From Acytostelium subglobosum LB1 (Eukaryota > Evosea > Eumycetozoa > Acytosteliales > Acytosteliaceae), in assembly GCF_000787575.1 (NCBI RefSeq), contig NW_012236502.1:248001-312000 (forward strand): 64,000 bases of DNA, read 5' to 3'. The number at the start of each line of letters is the position of its first letter. Positions within the stretch are counted from its first letter, which is position 1. The notes beneath the pieces were generated by a model. It made no database searches. It saw nothing but the letters and a program-made list of their open reading frames with translations, and was not told where the DNA came from. Of this stretch, positions 44,544 through 56,778 are shown piece by piece. Position numbers and translations under genes: made by a program.

Positions 44544-47158
44544 TTAATACTGGTAGATTGATTCGCAAAGCACACGAAGAGTCTGATCGATGCTGTCTGG
44601 TGCAGCCGATACCTTGGCAATGAAGCAATTGATAACGGACTCACTAAATGACAGTATATCATCGACATCCATCTTGCCAGCCCTTCCATTGATTAACTTG
44701 AGTACCTGGTCATACTGTAGATTGTCCTCTATGATCGATGTCCTCTCCTTGACCAATATCGACAGACACATGAATATTGGCAACTGTTTGGTCATGTAGT
44801 TGCTCCACAACACCTCCCACAATGTCTTGACCTGATCAAATGGGAACTCTCTCTTGAAACATATAAGTATCGATTGGAAGAAGAAGTACATGTTTGTTCC
44901 ATCAATGTTCTCTGTATTGATTGTTTGATTGATTGATTGATTGATGTTAGTATGATGGTCCAATCAAACAATTCAAACAAACTTACCAAAGTGACAGTAT
45001 AGATCTTGATCGATAAACTTGAGAAGCTTGGACAGAGTGTTCAATTGTGAGTGCATTCCATTTTGATCTTTGTGGAAGTTGATCTCCATCCTGGACATTA
45101 GGCCAACGAAGCACCAGAATGACTCCACCTCCTTTTGAATGACAGAGTAGATGATGGTGAGCATATCACTCATTCCCTGTACGTATCCAATGTCAAAGTT
45201 GTAGAATGAGTACGTGAGCAGTATCTCCTTGATGAGCACTGAGTTTGGATTGTCCATGCCCACGCCTTGGAACATTGGGTGCGTCCTATCCGTCCTGATC
45301 ACATCCTTCTCAATGAGATTCTTGCGTGATGAGTACTTTGAGAAGCGTGACTCTTGATCGGCAGTAATTGATTGCCATTGTTTCTTGATGGTGTAGTACT
45401 CCCTGGTCTTCTCGTACTTTATAACCTCGCGCATTGAGTGTGTCGAATCATACGGGTAGAACTGTAACAGGAATGGCCACACCTCGGCCCTTATCGACTC
45501 GTGTACGCCACCGTAGAATATCTTCTTTTGCATGATCTGTTGGCTGGCCAGACTGATACGGCCCTCCTCATCAAAGTAGGAGTACCACTCATTGGCACTC
45601 AGTGGATTACATTCATTTCGATTGACTGCTGGTTCATCGATTGATGTACTCAAGTTGAATGGTGTGAAGAAGTCCGATGATGAGTTGAGTGATGAGTTTA
45701 GGCTTGTATTGTTACTCTGTTGTATGTTTGTTTGTTAGTGAGTGCACAGGATAATGTTGGATCGCTTGAACTTACATGTTGAGGCGAGGTCTTTCTCGAA
45801 CCAAATGTAATGTTCCTAAAGTGATTATCAATCTTCTTTGCTGGTTCCTCTAGAATGTCTATTAAGTGATTGATTGATTGATTGATTAGCGAATGAACGA
45901 ATGTTGCAGACATGGATAGTGATGACCTACTCCTTTGAGCATTCTTGGCAAACAACGATACTTTGGTGAAGCTATCGAGGATGTTGGACGAAATCTCTTT
46001 GGTCAACCTCCTCTTGGCGGTGATGTTGCCACCGCTTCCTGGTTCGCCAGAGGTGGGTGTCAGAGTGTTTGGTGATGTGGAAACGGTGGTCTCTGTATCA
46101 AGTGTTGATCCATGACTGTTGGACAGTGGTGTCTTTGATGTGTTTGGTGACATGGACACTGTCGATGAGTTGATAGATGAAGGTGATGCGAGTCCAGCCG
46201 TCTGTCTACTCGTTGATGATGTTGAATGTTGTTCAACAACAGAGGACAAAGAGTATGATGCTCCAATTATTGGTGGATTCCCAGATGGTGACAAGTATTC
46301 ACTTCTCTTTAACGATGAACTTGTCTGTATCTCTGCCAAATCACTCGATTCCATCATCATCATATATAGGTTGTTGTCCAATGTTGACCTTAAGTAGAGT
46401 GTAGTGTAAGTATGTTAGTGTTTGATCACATGACGGGGGATGTTGCCAACATACTTCTTAAGATTTGGATTGACTGAACGGATTGCAGTGATGAACTCCT
46501 TGACGCCTCCATTCTCAAAGAAGAATGGTGGCAATGCAGTGCCATTCCGACTTAGAACAATGAGGTAAGGTGTGCCAATGGTTGGTGTGTACTTCTTGAT
46601 TGAGTGTATATCTTTGGTATTGATCTTTATGTGTTGATACTGTTGCTGTTGTTGCTGTGTTGGATACTCTATTGATGATGTCATTGATAATGTTGACTTT
46701 CCTTTGCCAATTGATATTGGTTGTGAACGTGCCAATGGGTTGGATGACTTGTACGATGATGATAATGATGTTGTTGTTGATGTGGTCGAACTACCACCAG
46801 TCTCCACTGGATCGTCATCCTCTGACGATGTCGGAGTGGACACTGGTGTGCTGACAGGCTTATTACTACAAGTCCATGATAGGATAACAGACTTTGTGAT
46901 CAAGGTTGATGCAGATAGAGTGTTTGCCTGTTGTTGTAATAGTGATTCAGAGTCAGAGGCTGATGCCTTTGAGGGTGATAATACAGGTGCAGTAGTATCA
47001 TATGAGTAATAGAGTGATATCACACCCTCTATACCCTTACTATCACCATCTGTTGGATATATTGTAACTCCCTGTTTAGAATATATAATCTTAAACTCAT
47101 AAGTTGTATTATTATTATTAGATGATGTTGATGTATTTGATAATGATAGACTACTCAT
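44544..47158 (-). CDS. TBC-domain RabGAP, TBC1D15/17-like
   Basis: A Rab GTPase-activating protein in five exons (46455..47158, 45931..46388, 45776..45858, 44987..45716, 44544..44911), giving 780 residues. The N-terminal half carries the DUF3548-like region of TBC1D15/17: YSKQGVTIYPTDGDSKGIEG, low-complexity Ser/Thr/Gln inserts, then TPYLIVLSRNGTALPPFFF. The TBC domain runs from GGVHESIRAEVWPFLLQFYP (~460) to about 720, with the catalytic arginine in IEKDVIRTD (~554) and the glutamine finger in DIGYVQGMSD (~594). Human TBC1D15 acts on Rab7, so the Rab7 gene at 6.5 kb is a plausible substrate, but this is inference. The intron at 45859..45930 is 72 bp, in frame and stop-free, so it does not show as a frame break. 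Confidence 0.87.
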
Positions 47159-47403
47159 TCTTATTATTATATGTATATTTATGTATCTGTATCTGTATAT
47201 GTATATGTATATATAATTATTTGTACAATATATGTTTACAATCAAATGAAGTTTGGGATCGATCTCGACCATCTTCAAGATCACAAATCAAGTGTTTTTC
47301 AGAAAGTGTGTGAGTGAGGGAAGTGATGTGAGGTGTCGACAACATGGATGTGGCCTGAGGTAACAGCAACAGACACAGCCAGACACAAGACATCATCACA
47401 TGA

Positions 47404-47433
47404 GGTAATAATAATAATAATAATAATAATAAT
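47404..47433. repeat. (AAT)n microsatellite
   Basis: About nine AAT/TAA units just past the phlp2 stop codon, in its 3' UTR. Confidence 0.85.
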
Positions 47434-47446
47434 GAACATTATTATT

Positions 47447-48347
47447 TTAGTCAGAGTCATCCTCTTCATCAGAGTCCTCGATTCTTGGTCTTCCAGTGTT
47501 GAAGATTGATCCGGTGGTGGATGTGAAGGTTTGTTTCTTGGCACTTCTGGGGTCTTGCTCCATGTCGGTCTTGACAGCGCCACACTTTGCCAGCCACCAT
47601 TCCAAGTCCTTAGAGGTAACCTGATCACCGTACATCTTGGCCAATGTTACCATCTGACTGACGATATTAGAGTTATAGTAGACCAATATAGTTGGCAAGT
47701 TCCTGTCAGGATAGTTATGTATCGCTTCCTCTGATCTAATGCCAACAAACTTGGTAGCACGATGTTTCTTGGCCAATACCTTCAAATGATCATTTACTAA
47801 TTGACATTGTGGAATACTATATAGTATCATTTGATTGATTGATTGATTGTCAGTGTCTGTTCATTCATTCAATCGATCGATTGACAACACATACCCATTC
47901 TTGTGAAGATGTACAACAACAAAGTAATCCTTTGCCTCAGTGACCTCACTCTTGTATGCAGGTTCAGTGATCTCATAGAACTCTCCAAACTTGTTCTTTA
48001 CAGCATCAGCCTTCATCTGTGCAATCCTCTTTTGTCTATGTTTTTGTATTGTAGTTGTTGATGTAAGTATACCGTCTATCTCTCTCTTGAGAGGCATTGT
48101 ATCAAAATGACATTTACCTCAATCTCTCCAATACAGTCTCATCTTCATCATCCTCCATTTCATGTAGATCCTCCAATGAAGCATTGTTCAATTTATCCTC
48201 CTTCTCCTTTTGATGAGCATATACAGCAGCCTCTTGAATCAGATCGAATAGTTCATCCTCTGTCAACTCCTTTGGTGGTGCCTCCATATTACCCAATCTA
48301 ATCTGAATGTCATCCCATTCTGTCTTACCTTTACCTTTCTCTGCCAT
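47447..48347 (-). CDS. phlp2: Phosducin-like protein 2 (PDCL3/VIAF-type)
   Basis: Phosducin-like protein of class II, a co-chaperone of the CCT chaperonin for actin and tubulin folding. Exons are 48118..48347, 47895..48035 and 47447..47816 (introns 82 and 78 bp), giving 246 residues, the usual size. The N-terminal helix region shows TEWDDIQIRLGNM and PPKELTEDELFDLI, close to other PhLP2 proteins. The thioredoxin-like fold follows (DYFVVVHLHKNGIPQC, ATKFVGIRSEEAI, LPTILVYYN), and the acidic tail ends EDSDEEDDSD. The thioredoxin fold keeps only one cysteine, as expected for this non-catalytic family. The gene is divergent from the WDR53 gene, with about 160 bp between start codons. Confidence 0.92.
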
Positions 48348-48506
48348 ATCTATCTATCTATTTATATATCTATATGTATAATTACAATTAATGTTTGAAT
48401 GAATGAATGAATGAATGTCTTGACCCAAAGTATCTCAAAAGTCAACAAACATCGAATCGACCGATACTTTTCAGATAATCTACCTCGAAGTCAACAAACA
48501 TACAAC

Positions 48507-49918
48507 ATGTCAGATACAACTACAACTACATCAACAACAACAACAACATCAACATCAACATCAACTACAGATGAAACGACATCATCATCAACAACAACAA
48601 TAAGAACAAAAGAAACACTATCAGAGTGTAAACTTAAAGGTCATAAAGACAGTGTTCTATGCGTGGCAATACATCCAACCAACAAACTATTGGCATCATC
48701 ATCAGAGGACTGTACAGTTCGTCTATGGGACACTGACAAGAAGTCATCCATCAAGTGTATAAATGACTTTGGTACTGATCCTGTATGTACTTAACATTGA
48801 TTGATTGATTGAATGATTGAATGACTGACACGAAGACACCATTATAACAGGTCAATAGTGTAGTATTTAACAATGATTATATGTTATATTGTTCACATTC
48901 TACAAAGGTATCATGTTATGATATACGTAAACCAAACATTATACTGAAAGAACATAGTGGGCAGTTCAGTGTCAACAATGAGGAGATCAATCAGATATCA
49001 TTCGATCACAAGTATCAATATATAGCCGCTGGTGATGACTCTGGTCAGATCAAGATAGTCGACATCACAAACAACAAGAACAAACTACACTCTACACTGG
49101 CAAAGAAGCATACCAATGTATGCTCATCCGTATTGTTCAGGCCAAACTCAAAGAATGAATGTATGTATACCATGTTACCACCGATCCCATTAGACTTAGC
49201 TGGCCAGCCACTGACTGAATGATTGTTTAGTGTTGACAGGATCAATGGATTATTCAATCATTCATTGGGACTATCTAAAGGGAAAGGTGTTGCATCGTGA
49301 ATCATTCCAACAGGCTACTCAACAGACATCATCATCTGCAAAGGACAAGCAACAACAACAACAACCACAACAGAAACAGATATTGAATCCACCATTTGTA
49401 AACTCATTGGATGTTTCATCCGATGGTAAACAAGTAGCTGTTGGACTTGGCAGTGGTGATATCGTCGTCAATGAGATATCCAGCTTCAGAAGAATCATAC
49501 ATTTAGAGGAGGCTCATCAAGCACCTATATCACAAGTGTATGTGTTTGATCATAGAGTACTTGTTTACACAATTACTTGTTACTAATACCTCCTCCTCGA
49601 TAATAGACACTTCCCCAAGTTTGAAAACCACAACAACAGTCTTATCTCCTCAGCCAATGACAGTTTGATTATACTCTGGAACATTGAGAATACCAAAGAT
49701 GAGCCTATTGGTATGTGTACTGATTGATTGGTTGATTGATTGATCAATGACTTAAACTAACTAATGCCTTTAAACCAATAGATAATGATAAGCGTATAAG
49801 GATATGGACACACCATCATTCAAAGGTGAATTGGTTGACAACTGCCAAGATCACTGGACAATGTATCTATGTTGCCGACACTTCTAATGACATCACGATG
49901 CTGTCAATACACGATTAG
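48507..49918 (+). CDS. wdr53: WD-repeat protein 53 homologue
   Basis: A WD40 beta-propeller protein in five exons (48507..48782, 48851..49160, 49231..49537, 49607..49710, 49782..49918), giving 377 residues. After a Thr/Ser-rich leader the repeats start at LKGHKDSVLCVAIHPTNKLL and SEDCTVRLWD. Then come NEEINQISFDHKYQYIAAGD, DDSGQIKIVDI, HTNVCSSVLFRPNSKN, GSMDYSIIHWDYLKGK and ANDSLIILWNIENTK. The DSGxIKI plus HxNxCSSVxFRP pair is characteristic of WDR53. The start at 48507 is preferred over the in-frame ATG at 48411, because the 32 extra residues are repeat-derived and close to the phlp2 promoter. Role unproven; WDR53 has been listed as a CUL4-DDB1 adaptor in animals. Confidence 0.88.
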
Positions 49919-50396
49919 TAGAGCAAAGCTTGAAGTTTCATTGGTTTGGGCCTTGGTTCCAGCCCCAAGAAGATGACCCTAACTTCATGTCGCGCATGTT
50001 GTGCGCGACAAGCTCATCACACAACCACACATTCCCGATTTCTTTCTTTGTTGTGTTGACCGATTTCTTATGATGGGGTGGTGTGTTACCCCCTCTCATA
50101 ACTCACACACCACAGACGGGATCATCATTACAGTAAACTAGTGATCATGGTGATGCTGGATGATGAATGAGGTGATAGCCTGTTAAAAATATCATTTGCA
50201 GTAAGCTGAAGTATGTGTATGAACATCCGCCGATTTCTTTCCTTTCTCTCTCTACTTCCCTCATCCACACTCTCTCTCTCAAACATGATGTGAGCCGTAC
50301 ATACAATGTTGTCATTCTGTATCGTGTTAAACAATAACAAATAATATACATATAACAAGACAACATATAATAATTATTATATATAAATAGAAAATA
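49919..50396. ncRNA. Candidate structured RNA in intergenic region
   Basis: No protein gene is seen. Between 49946 and 50113 four stems occur: TTGGGC (49946-49951) with GCCC-AA (49962-49968), the 9-bp GC-rich stem 49988-49996 with 50002-50010, 50019-50025 with 50050-50056, and 50078-50086 with 50105-50113. CCGATTTCTT occurs three times, at 50035, 50060 and 50230. This is a candidate only; no family is recognised and the strand is unknown. Confidence 0.35.
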
Positions 50397-51513
50397 ATGG
50401 GTAAACAGAAATCACCAAAGACACCAAAAGCACCAAAGGCACCAAAGTCATCAAAGTCAAAGACTTCCAAGGAGTGTCCCCCTGCAGCCAATGTCGTACC
50501 AACAGAGGGTGAGGTAGTCGGTCCATTCGATCCACTGGCCAAACTTAGTGAAGATGAGCTGAAGGCCTATAACGAGTTCAAAGAGTTGACAAAGACTGAC
50601 TTAGAATTGGACAATAGAGAGGTATGTATTGTTATGTAACATCATCTTGGTAGTGACATTCAAAAGGTTAACATCATATTTATCAATAACACATAAACAG
50701 AGAGAATGGTTGACAGACATGTGTTGCCTAAGATATCTTAGAGCTCGTGATTATGACCTCACACAATCATTCAACATGCTCAAGAAGACTCTGGCCTGGA
50801 GGAGAGATTACAAGCCATGGGAAATTACTGGTATGTACAATTGTGCCATTATTACTTGTTGATCATCAATAGACTGATTGTTGACCTTACCCATTCCATC
50901 TTTATTAATAGCTGAACACTTGAGCTTTGAAGCAGCAACTGGAAAGCAATATGTAAATGGAAAGATAAAGGATGGAAAGCCAGTCATTTATATGAGACCA
51001 TCGAGAGAGAATACAAAGACTCATGATAGACAGATCCAGTTGATGGTGTATACGTTGGAGCGTGCCATCGAACAGATGGATGCAGCAAATGGTGTGGAGC
51101 AGGTGGCCCTAATGATCGACTTTAGTGGCTACTCTATGTTCAACATGCCACCAACTTCTGTCAGCAAGCAGTGTCTGGACATCCTCAGTGACCACTATCC
51201 CGAGCGCCTGGGCTACGCCTTCATCATCGACCCACCATACATATTCAACATCTTTTGGAACTTTGTCTCGCCATTCATCAACAAACATACGTCCAAGAAG
51301 ATCCACTTCCTGAAAGGTGAGAAGCTGCGTCGCAACATACTGTCGCAACACTTTGACGAGCAGGTGCTCGAGAAAGAGTACGGCGGCGTCAGTGAGTTCT
51401 CCTTTGTCCGCGAGGAATACTGGAGAGACGAGATCATCAATGATAGAGCCAAGCGTGGATTGCCTTCATTGGATGACGCCATGTTAAACGAAGTACTGGC
51501 ATTGAAGGAGTAA
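50397..51513 (+). CDS. SEC14-like CRAL-TRIO lipid-transfer protein
   Basis: A 318-residue protein in three exons (50397..50621, 50701..50830, 50912..51513; introns 79 and 81 bp). The N-terminus has a Lys-Pro repeat region (PKTPKAPKAPKSSKSK). The CRAL-TRIO N-helices contain LRYLRARDYDLTQSFNMLKKT and WRRDYKPWEIT. The lipid-binding domain shows GKPVIYMRPSRENTK, ALMIDFSGYSMFN, DHYPERLGYAFIIDPPYIFN and FWNFVSPFINKHTSKKIHFL, all family hallmarks. SEC14-type proteins move phosphatidylinositol or other lipids between membranes. No GOLD, RhoGEF or transmembrane extension is present, so it is the simple soluble form. The ligand cannot be assigned. Confidence 0.9.
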
Positions 51514-51658
51514 CTCATTTGTTTGTGGTCGCTACAAGTAATGGTGGTCCACAAGTATGCTTGTTCGAACAAGGACGTCCTTGTTAATTAAAGAGTTAGA
51601 TGGTCCCTAAGAAAGGGACTTGTTTGTATACATTATTTTTTGATTTATTAAGTCTAGA

Positions 51659-54600
51659 CTAGTCTCGTTTGATTGATCGTTGGACATAACAACTATGTAT
51701 CAGCATTATAATGGACATTGATAATGATAATGATGTGATCAGTATTCCAAGTATGTTCTTGGACATTGTACTGGATGTTGAGAGGATGAGTAATGATAAT
51801 ATAAACAGGTTTGACATGTTGTCTTGATAGTTGTGTTCTTTCTGTCGATGTGGTCTTATTAGTAGTTGAACGGCAGTGAATAGGGATACCAATGTCAGTT
51901 GGATCATAGACATTAGCTCAACATCATAAAGTGTGGATAGTGTAGCAACGCAGTATGTAGTCATCTTGAACATGTAGAATAGACCCCACCAACGTCGTTT
52001 GGCCTTTAGAGTTATAGATAGTGATCTCCATCGATCCTTGTAGTGAAAGAGTGTGTAGAGTAATGGTACTACCACAAGTAGCAATGCCAGTAAAATGGTT
52101 GAAATAACTCTGAATGATAGTTCCAGCTGTCCACACTCTAGATCATTGTCCATGTATTGGTATTTCTTTGAACCAACATCACGACATGGTAGTACTAGTG
52201 AGAAGAGATTGAATACCAATGGTCCAAAGAAGAGTAGTAATGAGTTCCATAAGAATGTGACCAATGGCATTGAGTTATTATGTTGTGTGCCATACTGTAT
52301 GTTGATATCATTGTTTCGTCTTCTTCGATGTGTGATAAAGTATGTAGTTGGCAATCCAAACACAATGATGGCAATGATTGTGAATGTTGATATTGACACC
52401 TTGGATAGATAGTCAAATGTTGGATAGGAACATACTGATGGTATAAAGTCAATGGACATTCTGAACAGTGGCAGCACATACAAGTTGATCTGAGGGTATA
52501 GAAGTATTGCCACTGTCTGTAGGAATATGAACATGTGTCCATATATCGAGTAGAAGAATCGAGGTCTGAATGCCAGTACCAATGTAGTGATGATAAAGAA
52601 TAAGATGTAGCCTAATGTTATAAGTATACTGTTTGTGTCTTGTATGAGTTAAGGTGTAAGTATACTGTTCATTCAATTCCATATCTTATGCTACTTACGA
52701 CAACAATAGATTCCGGACTTATTGCTAACTGTTGAGCCTATACATTGTCCACACAATACTCCAGTATGACCACTTCGACATTTGTTATCGCCTAGACAGA
52801 TGTTTGGTTGACAGTGATAGATCTGCTCAATGTCATTGTTGTACATCCAGTAGTTTGGCATGGTGCTGACCGTGTCCAAGTAGCACTGGGCCAGGTTCCT
52901 GTAGGCACTCTCACACTCAACACATCGGCTCAGTGATGGAGAGTATACATCGTAGATTGATGAGCAGTATTGACATAGTGAAGAGTTGGCCTTGAGGAAT
53001 TGGAATGGTCCACACGATGGTACCGTGATGTTGAATGCTGTGGTGATCGTGTAGGGCCACTCATTGTTGTACTGTGTCAGATTGATATTGAACATACATC
53101 CAGATGGCTGACCTATTAGCTGTGTGAGAAAGACATCGGCAGTGCCACCAATGAGTCCAATGGCATAGGTGAAGTTGATGTTTGATATGGTTGGTGTGAG
53201 TGATGATACAGAGAGTACAACATCACCAACCTCATCCTCTACCGTGTTGTTGTAGCCATCGAGCATTGTCAATGTGAATTGTATCGGTGAGTTATTGCTG
53301 AGTACTCCGTCGATCTCTGTAATGTTGAGTCTGAGCTTGGATGTGGCAACATTGACACCATAAAAGTCAACTGTATTTTGATCGAATATGTTGGATGGGT
53401 CGATTGGTAGGTAGCTGTCGGCACTGATAAACACTGCCCCACCACTGCCGGATGCTGCATTGGCAATGAAGCTGTTTTTTGTAAAGATACAACCACCTGA
53501 TGATAATGATCCTGATGTTGTAATGATGCGCATGGCACCTCCGTTTGAACCAGTGTTCCTGGACAATGTATTGTTGTGGAGGTAGCACTGAGATAGAGTT
53601 TGATCGGATGAGATATATACGGGCGTCTCAGAGGCAAAGTTATAGTCAAACAGAGAGTCGACTATTGAGACATTAACAGCGTTGGCAATGACCATTGCAA
53701 AGTTGGTGGTGTAGGAGGTATCAGAGACCTCTGATTGCTCCATTGAAAGGCTGCCCATATATATATCGTAGCCAACTGCTCTATTGCCAAGTACAATGTT
53801 TGATCGTGATATCAGGCTGCTGTTATACATCTGAATCAATGATGGTGCATAGCTGAAAAGCACGTATGACTTTGATATGATGACATTTGAATGTTCGGCA
53901 CGGATAAAGGGTCCACCTTGAATGTTGGACACGTCCACCTTGTTGATCGTGATGCTTGAGTATGTTGAGAATAGTACATGATCAAACTTTGTGAGACCCC
54001 TAAAGTAAGTGCCATTGATCGAGAAGTTGGGACAGGCCTCCAAGAACATGACCGAGCCAGCACCTTGTCCCTGCACTGTTGAGTTGTTCATCGTTCCATT
54101 GGACTTGTAGACATGAAGTAGGTTATATGATGATAGACTGAATTGGCTTGTGTTGATAGTCACGTGTGAATTGGATAATGCCAGGAGAAGAACAGTGAGC
54201 ATTCGATCTGATGTGAATTGGTCTAGTATGACTGTGCTGGCATCGGCTTGGATGGCACCCGTTCCAGAGTCGTAAGGTTTGGGGTTGGATGTCTGAGCAG
54301 TCTGGTTGAGATGAACATCGGTCATGTTGAGTGTGCTCTGTAGTACCTTGATTAATGAGTGATAGAATACACCACCAGTGATCATGATTGATTCCAGTGT
54401 TACGTTGCTCTCTGATGCCAATACCAGTCCACTGGCAGAGTTGCAATTGGTGAATGATGTATCGGACATGTGAACGGATGACGCTAATAGTTGTAATAAT
54501 GGTGTATTGTTGATCTGTGATGAGATGCTTGTCATGTTTGATCTTTGAATGACCAGTGTTGATTGGAACGCGTTGATGATGGATGATCGAGAGAACATAT

Positions 54601-56150
54601 CGTCCAAAGTAACATTGGATAATAGTAAATGTGATTGTTGTGACAGATCGAATAGGTTTGAGCATTGAGTGAACCTGCTGTCTATAATGGTTGCTTCAGT
54701 GTTCTTGAGTGATATCAGATAGTCAACTGGGGATAGTGATGCAAAGTGTCCATTGATTACTTGTAGATGAGAGTCTACCATGGCAATGCCAAAGACAGAG
54801 TCGTACTGCTTTGGGAAGGTCACGTGTTGGAGTGTCATGTTGCATCCTTGACATGTTATTGATTCGAGGTCTTGAAGGTGGACATGTGTGAATGAGATGT
54901 CGATGGGACTGGCTGGAGTCTGCTGCCACAGTAGCACATGAGCTATACCAAAGATTCCATTGACTAGTGTCAGGGACATGTGTCCCTCCTCAGAGAACAT
55001 ATACTGACTGACCACCTGCACATTGAAGTTGGACATGCTCAGTGATGAGTTGATGGTGCGGACAAACACTGGGGAGACAGTGGATGATACGGTCAGATTG
55101 ACAATGTTAATCAAAGAGTCCGTTAAGGAGATCAATGATGATGAGTATCTACAGTGGTCGAATGATACGTCTGAGAGGTGTAGTTGGGAGTCCTGTGCTA
55201 GTAGTGCAAACTGTCCATTGGTACTGAATGAGCTGTGATCAATGTGAACAGTACTACTATTGGTTGCATAGATGTCGATCGCATCAAAGAGTCCAATAGT
55301 TTGTATTGCTGTGTTTGTGATATATAGTTGAGAGTTGTCATCGACGTTGGTTGTGACATTGGTCATAGTGCAATCGGTGATGTTTGCTTGAGAGCTGGTA
55401 GAGATCTGTAGGAGACCATTATCAAGTAGTATTGAGCCAAGGTTGATTATACTGTTGACATTGAACATTAATGTATCGTTGATTGTTGAGTTGATCATGT
55501 TGATCCTTGCATTGATAAGATACATGGATGATGATATAACTGTGCTGTTATCTATATTCAAGGTGTAGTTGGCTTGTGATGACTTTTCTAATAATGAGCC
55601 AACAGTCACTCTATCAAGTATCACTTCTGATGATTGTGTACATTGTATATTGGTATGTGATAGTCGTCCGACATGAACATCTCGCATGGCAAGTTGACTA
55701 CCGCATGTATTCAATACAATATGATCGATAGACACCCTATCAGATGTAAAGTTTACAGATGGCCATGGTACAAGCTCAAGAGAGTCTGATTGTTTGATGA
55801 GGTGATCATTGACACTTGTATAGTTGCCATTGGCAAGGATGACAGACCAAGCAGATGTCAACGTACTATTATCATCACTCATGACACCCATTGCCCTGTC
55901 AAGTGTTTGATAGGGACTGTCCATTGAGCCATCACCAGTGGTGTCATTACCAGCTGGTGATACATATATTAACACCTGTTGCTGTTGCCCATGTTGATGT
56001 GTCACTGCTAAAGTGTAAGTGGATAATGATGATGATGATGATGTAATGATTCGCGTATCACTATGACATACATTGGAGAGCATTGCATTTCAACAGCAAC
56101 AGTGTTAATATTGTAGCGATGCTAATGATGACGACATCACCAGACTTCAT
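51659..56150 (-). CDS. Secreted beta-helix ectodomain protein with multi-pass membrane C-terminus
   Basis: A 1455-residue predicted surface protein. The true start is taken at 56150: exon 56072..56150 encodes MKSGDVVIISIATILTLLLL and a small-residue end, a signal peptide, and a 64-bp intron (56008..56071) joins it in frame to 52699..56007. A 60-bp intron (52639..52698) leads to the last exon, 51659..52638. The ectodomain opens VLIYVSPAGNDTTGDGS and DSPYQTLDRA, the usual start of right-handed parallel beta-helix repeats, followed by ~900 residues of short Ser/Asn/Thr strands rich in N-glycosylation sequons. A Cys-rich stalk (CQYCSSIYDVYSPS, GVLCGQCIGSTV) precedes about seven hydrophobic helices. 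It may be an adhesion or recognition receptor. The acceptor of the last intron (52639) is the least certain junction. Confidence 0.8.
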
Positions 56151-56433
56151 TATCGTCTTTGATAATTATTATTATCTCTATCTATATCTGCACCCTAAGA
56201 TGGCAGTCGGTCAATCAATTTATTCACTAATGGACAAAGAAGTGATCAAAACCATGCAAAATTCAGTGATTGCCCCCTTTTTCAGTGTCTGTTTTGGAGT
56301 CAATCATTTTACAGACTGGAAGGTAGTGATTGAGTGAGCATGTTAGGAAGAGAAAGAGTATAAATTGTATGTAAATTGAACATAATGGTTATCATTAACA
56401 ATAAGTATTATATTATATTATTTCTATCTAAAT
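56151..56433. promoter_or_regulatory. Divergent spacer
   Basis: A 283-bp AT-rich spacer between two divergent genes. It must contain both promoters. No specific motif was identified. Confidence 0.4.
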
Positions 56434-56778
56434 ATGGAGAACCTTCCGTTTATTATTATTCAATTAATATTTCAAATGCTTTCAGAGGATTTGGATAAAC
56501 TCTGTCTGGGTCTGACATGCCATAAGTTACTATCTATGTTCTTTAGATGTAGCTCCTACTCCACCTTTATCCTTGGTAAAGGAGTTTATCACTTTGGTAC
56601 TCAAGCCAAGTTTGATGAGGCTACATTGACTCTCACATCATACCAACTCCTCAAACAATCATTTTCTTCAAATTTAAGAAGTAAATATTTCAAATATTCA
56701 CATGTATCTTTCGACGATCAGAGGACTATTGTCCTCCTGATTCAAGTTCTTGACAAACTTTTGAATTTTGAATTATGA
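56434..56778 (+). CDS. F-box-like N-terminus of an FNIP-type gene, incomplete
   Basis: A 114-residue ORF beginning MENLPFIIIQLIFQMLSEDL and continuing DKLCLGLTCHKLLSMF, the F-box-like start of dictyostelid FNIP proteins. It ends at a stop before any FNIP repeat appears. The last ~80 bases (DQRTIVLLIQVLDKLLN region) recur in inverted orientation at 57240-57320, on the other side of an assembly gap. The natural continuation may be the FNIP array at 57320-58432, or the gene may be a truncated copy. Assembly quality limits the call. Confidence 0.5.
   Translation: MENLPFIIIQLIFQMLSEDLDKLCLGLTCHKLLSMFFRCSSYSTFILGKGVYHFGTQAKFDEATLTLTSYQLLKQSFSSNLRSKYFKYSHVSFDDQRTIVLLIQVLDKLLNFEL

Noticed and set aside
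6489-47158. A functional cluster of endolysosomal genes (rab7, TBC1D15-like, vacuolin-like, TPC)
   Set aside because: They are far apart, in mixed orientation, and separated by unrelated housekeeping genes; chance is enough.
48411-48506. Upstream ATG extending the WDR53 protein by 32 residues
   Set aside because: The added residues are derived from GAAT repeats and promoter sequence shared with the divergent phlp2 gene. The ATG at 48507 leads directly into the Thr-rich leader.
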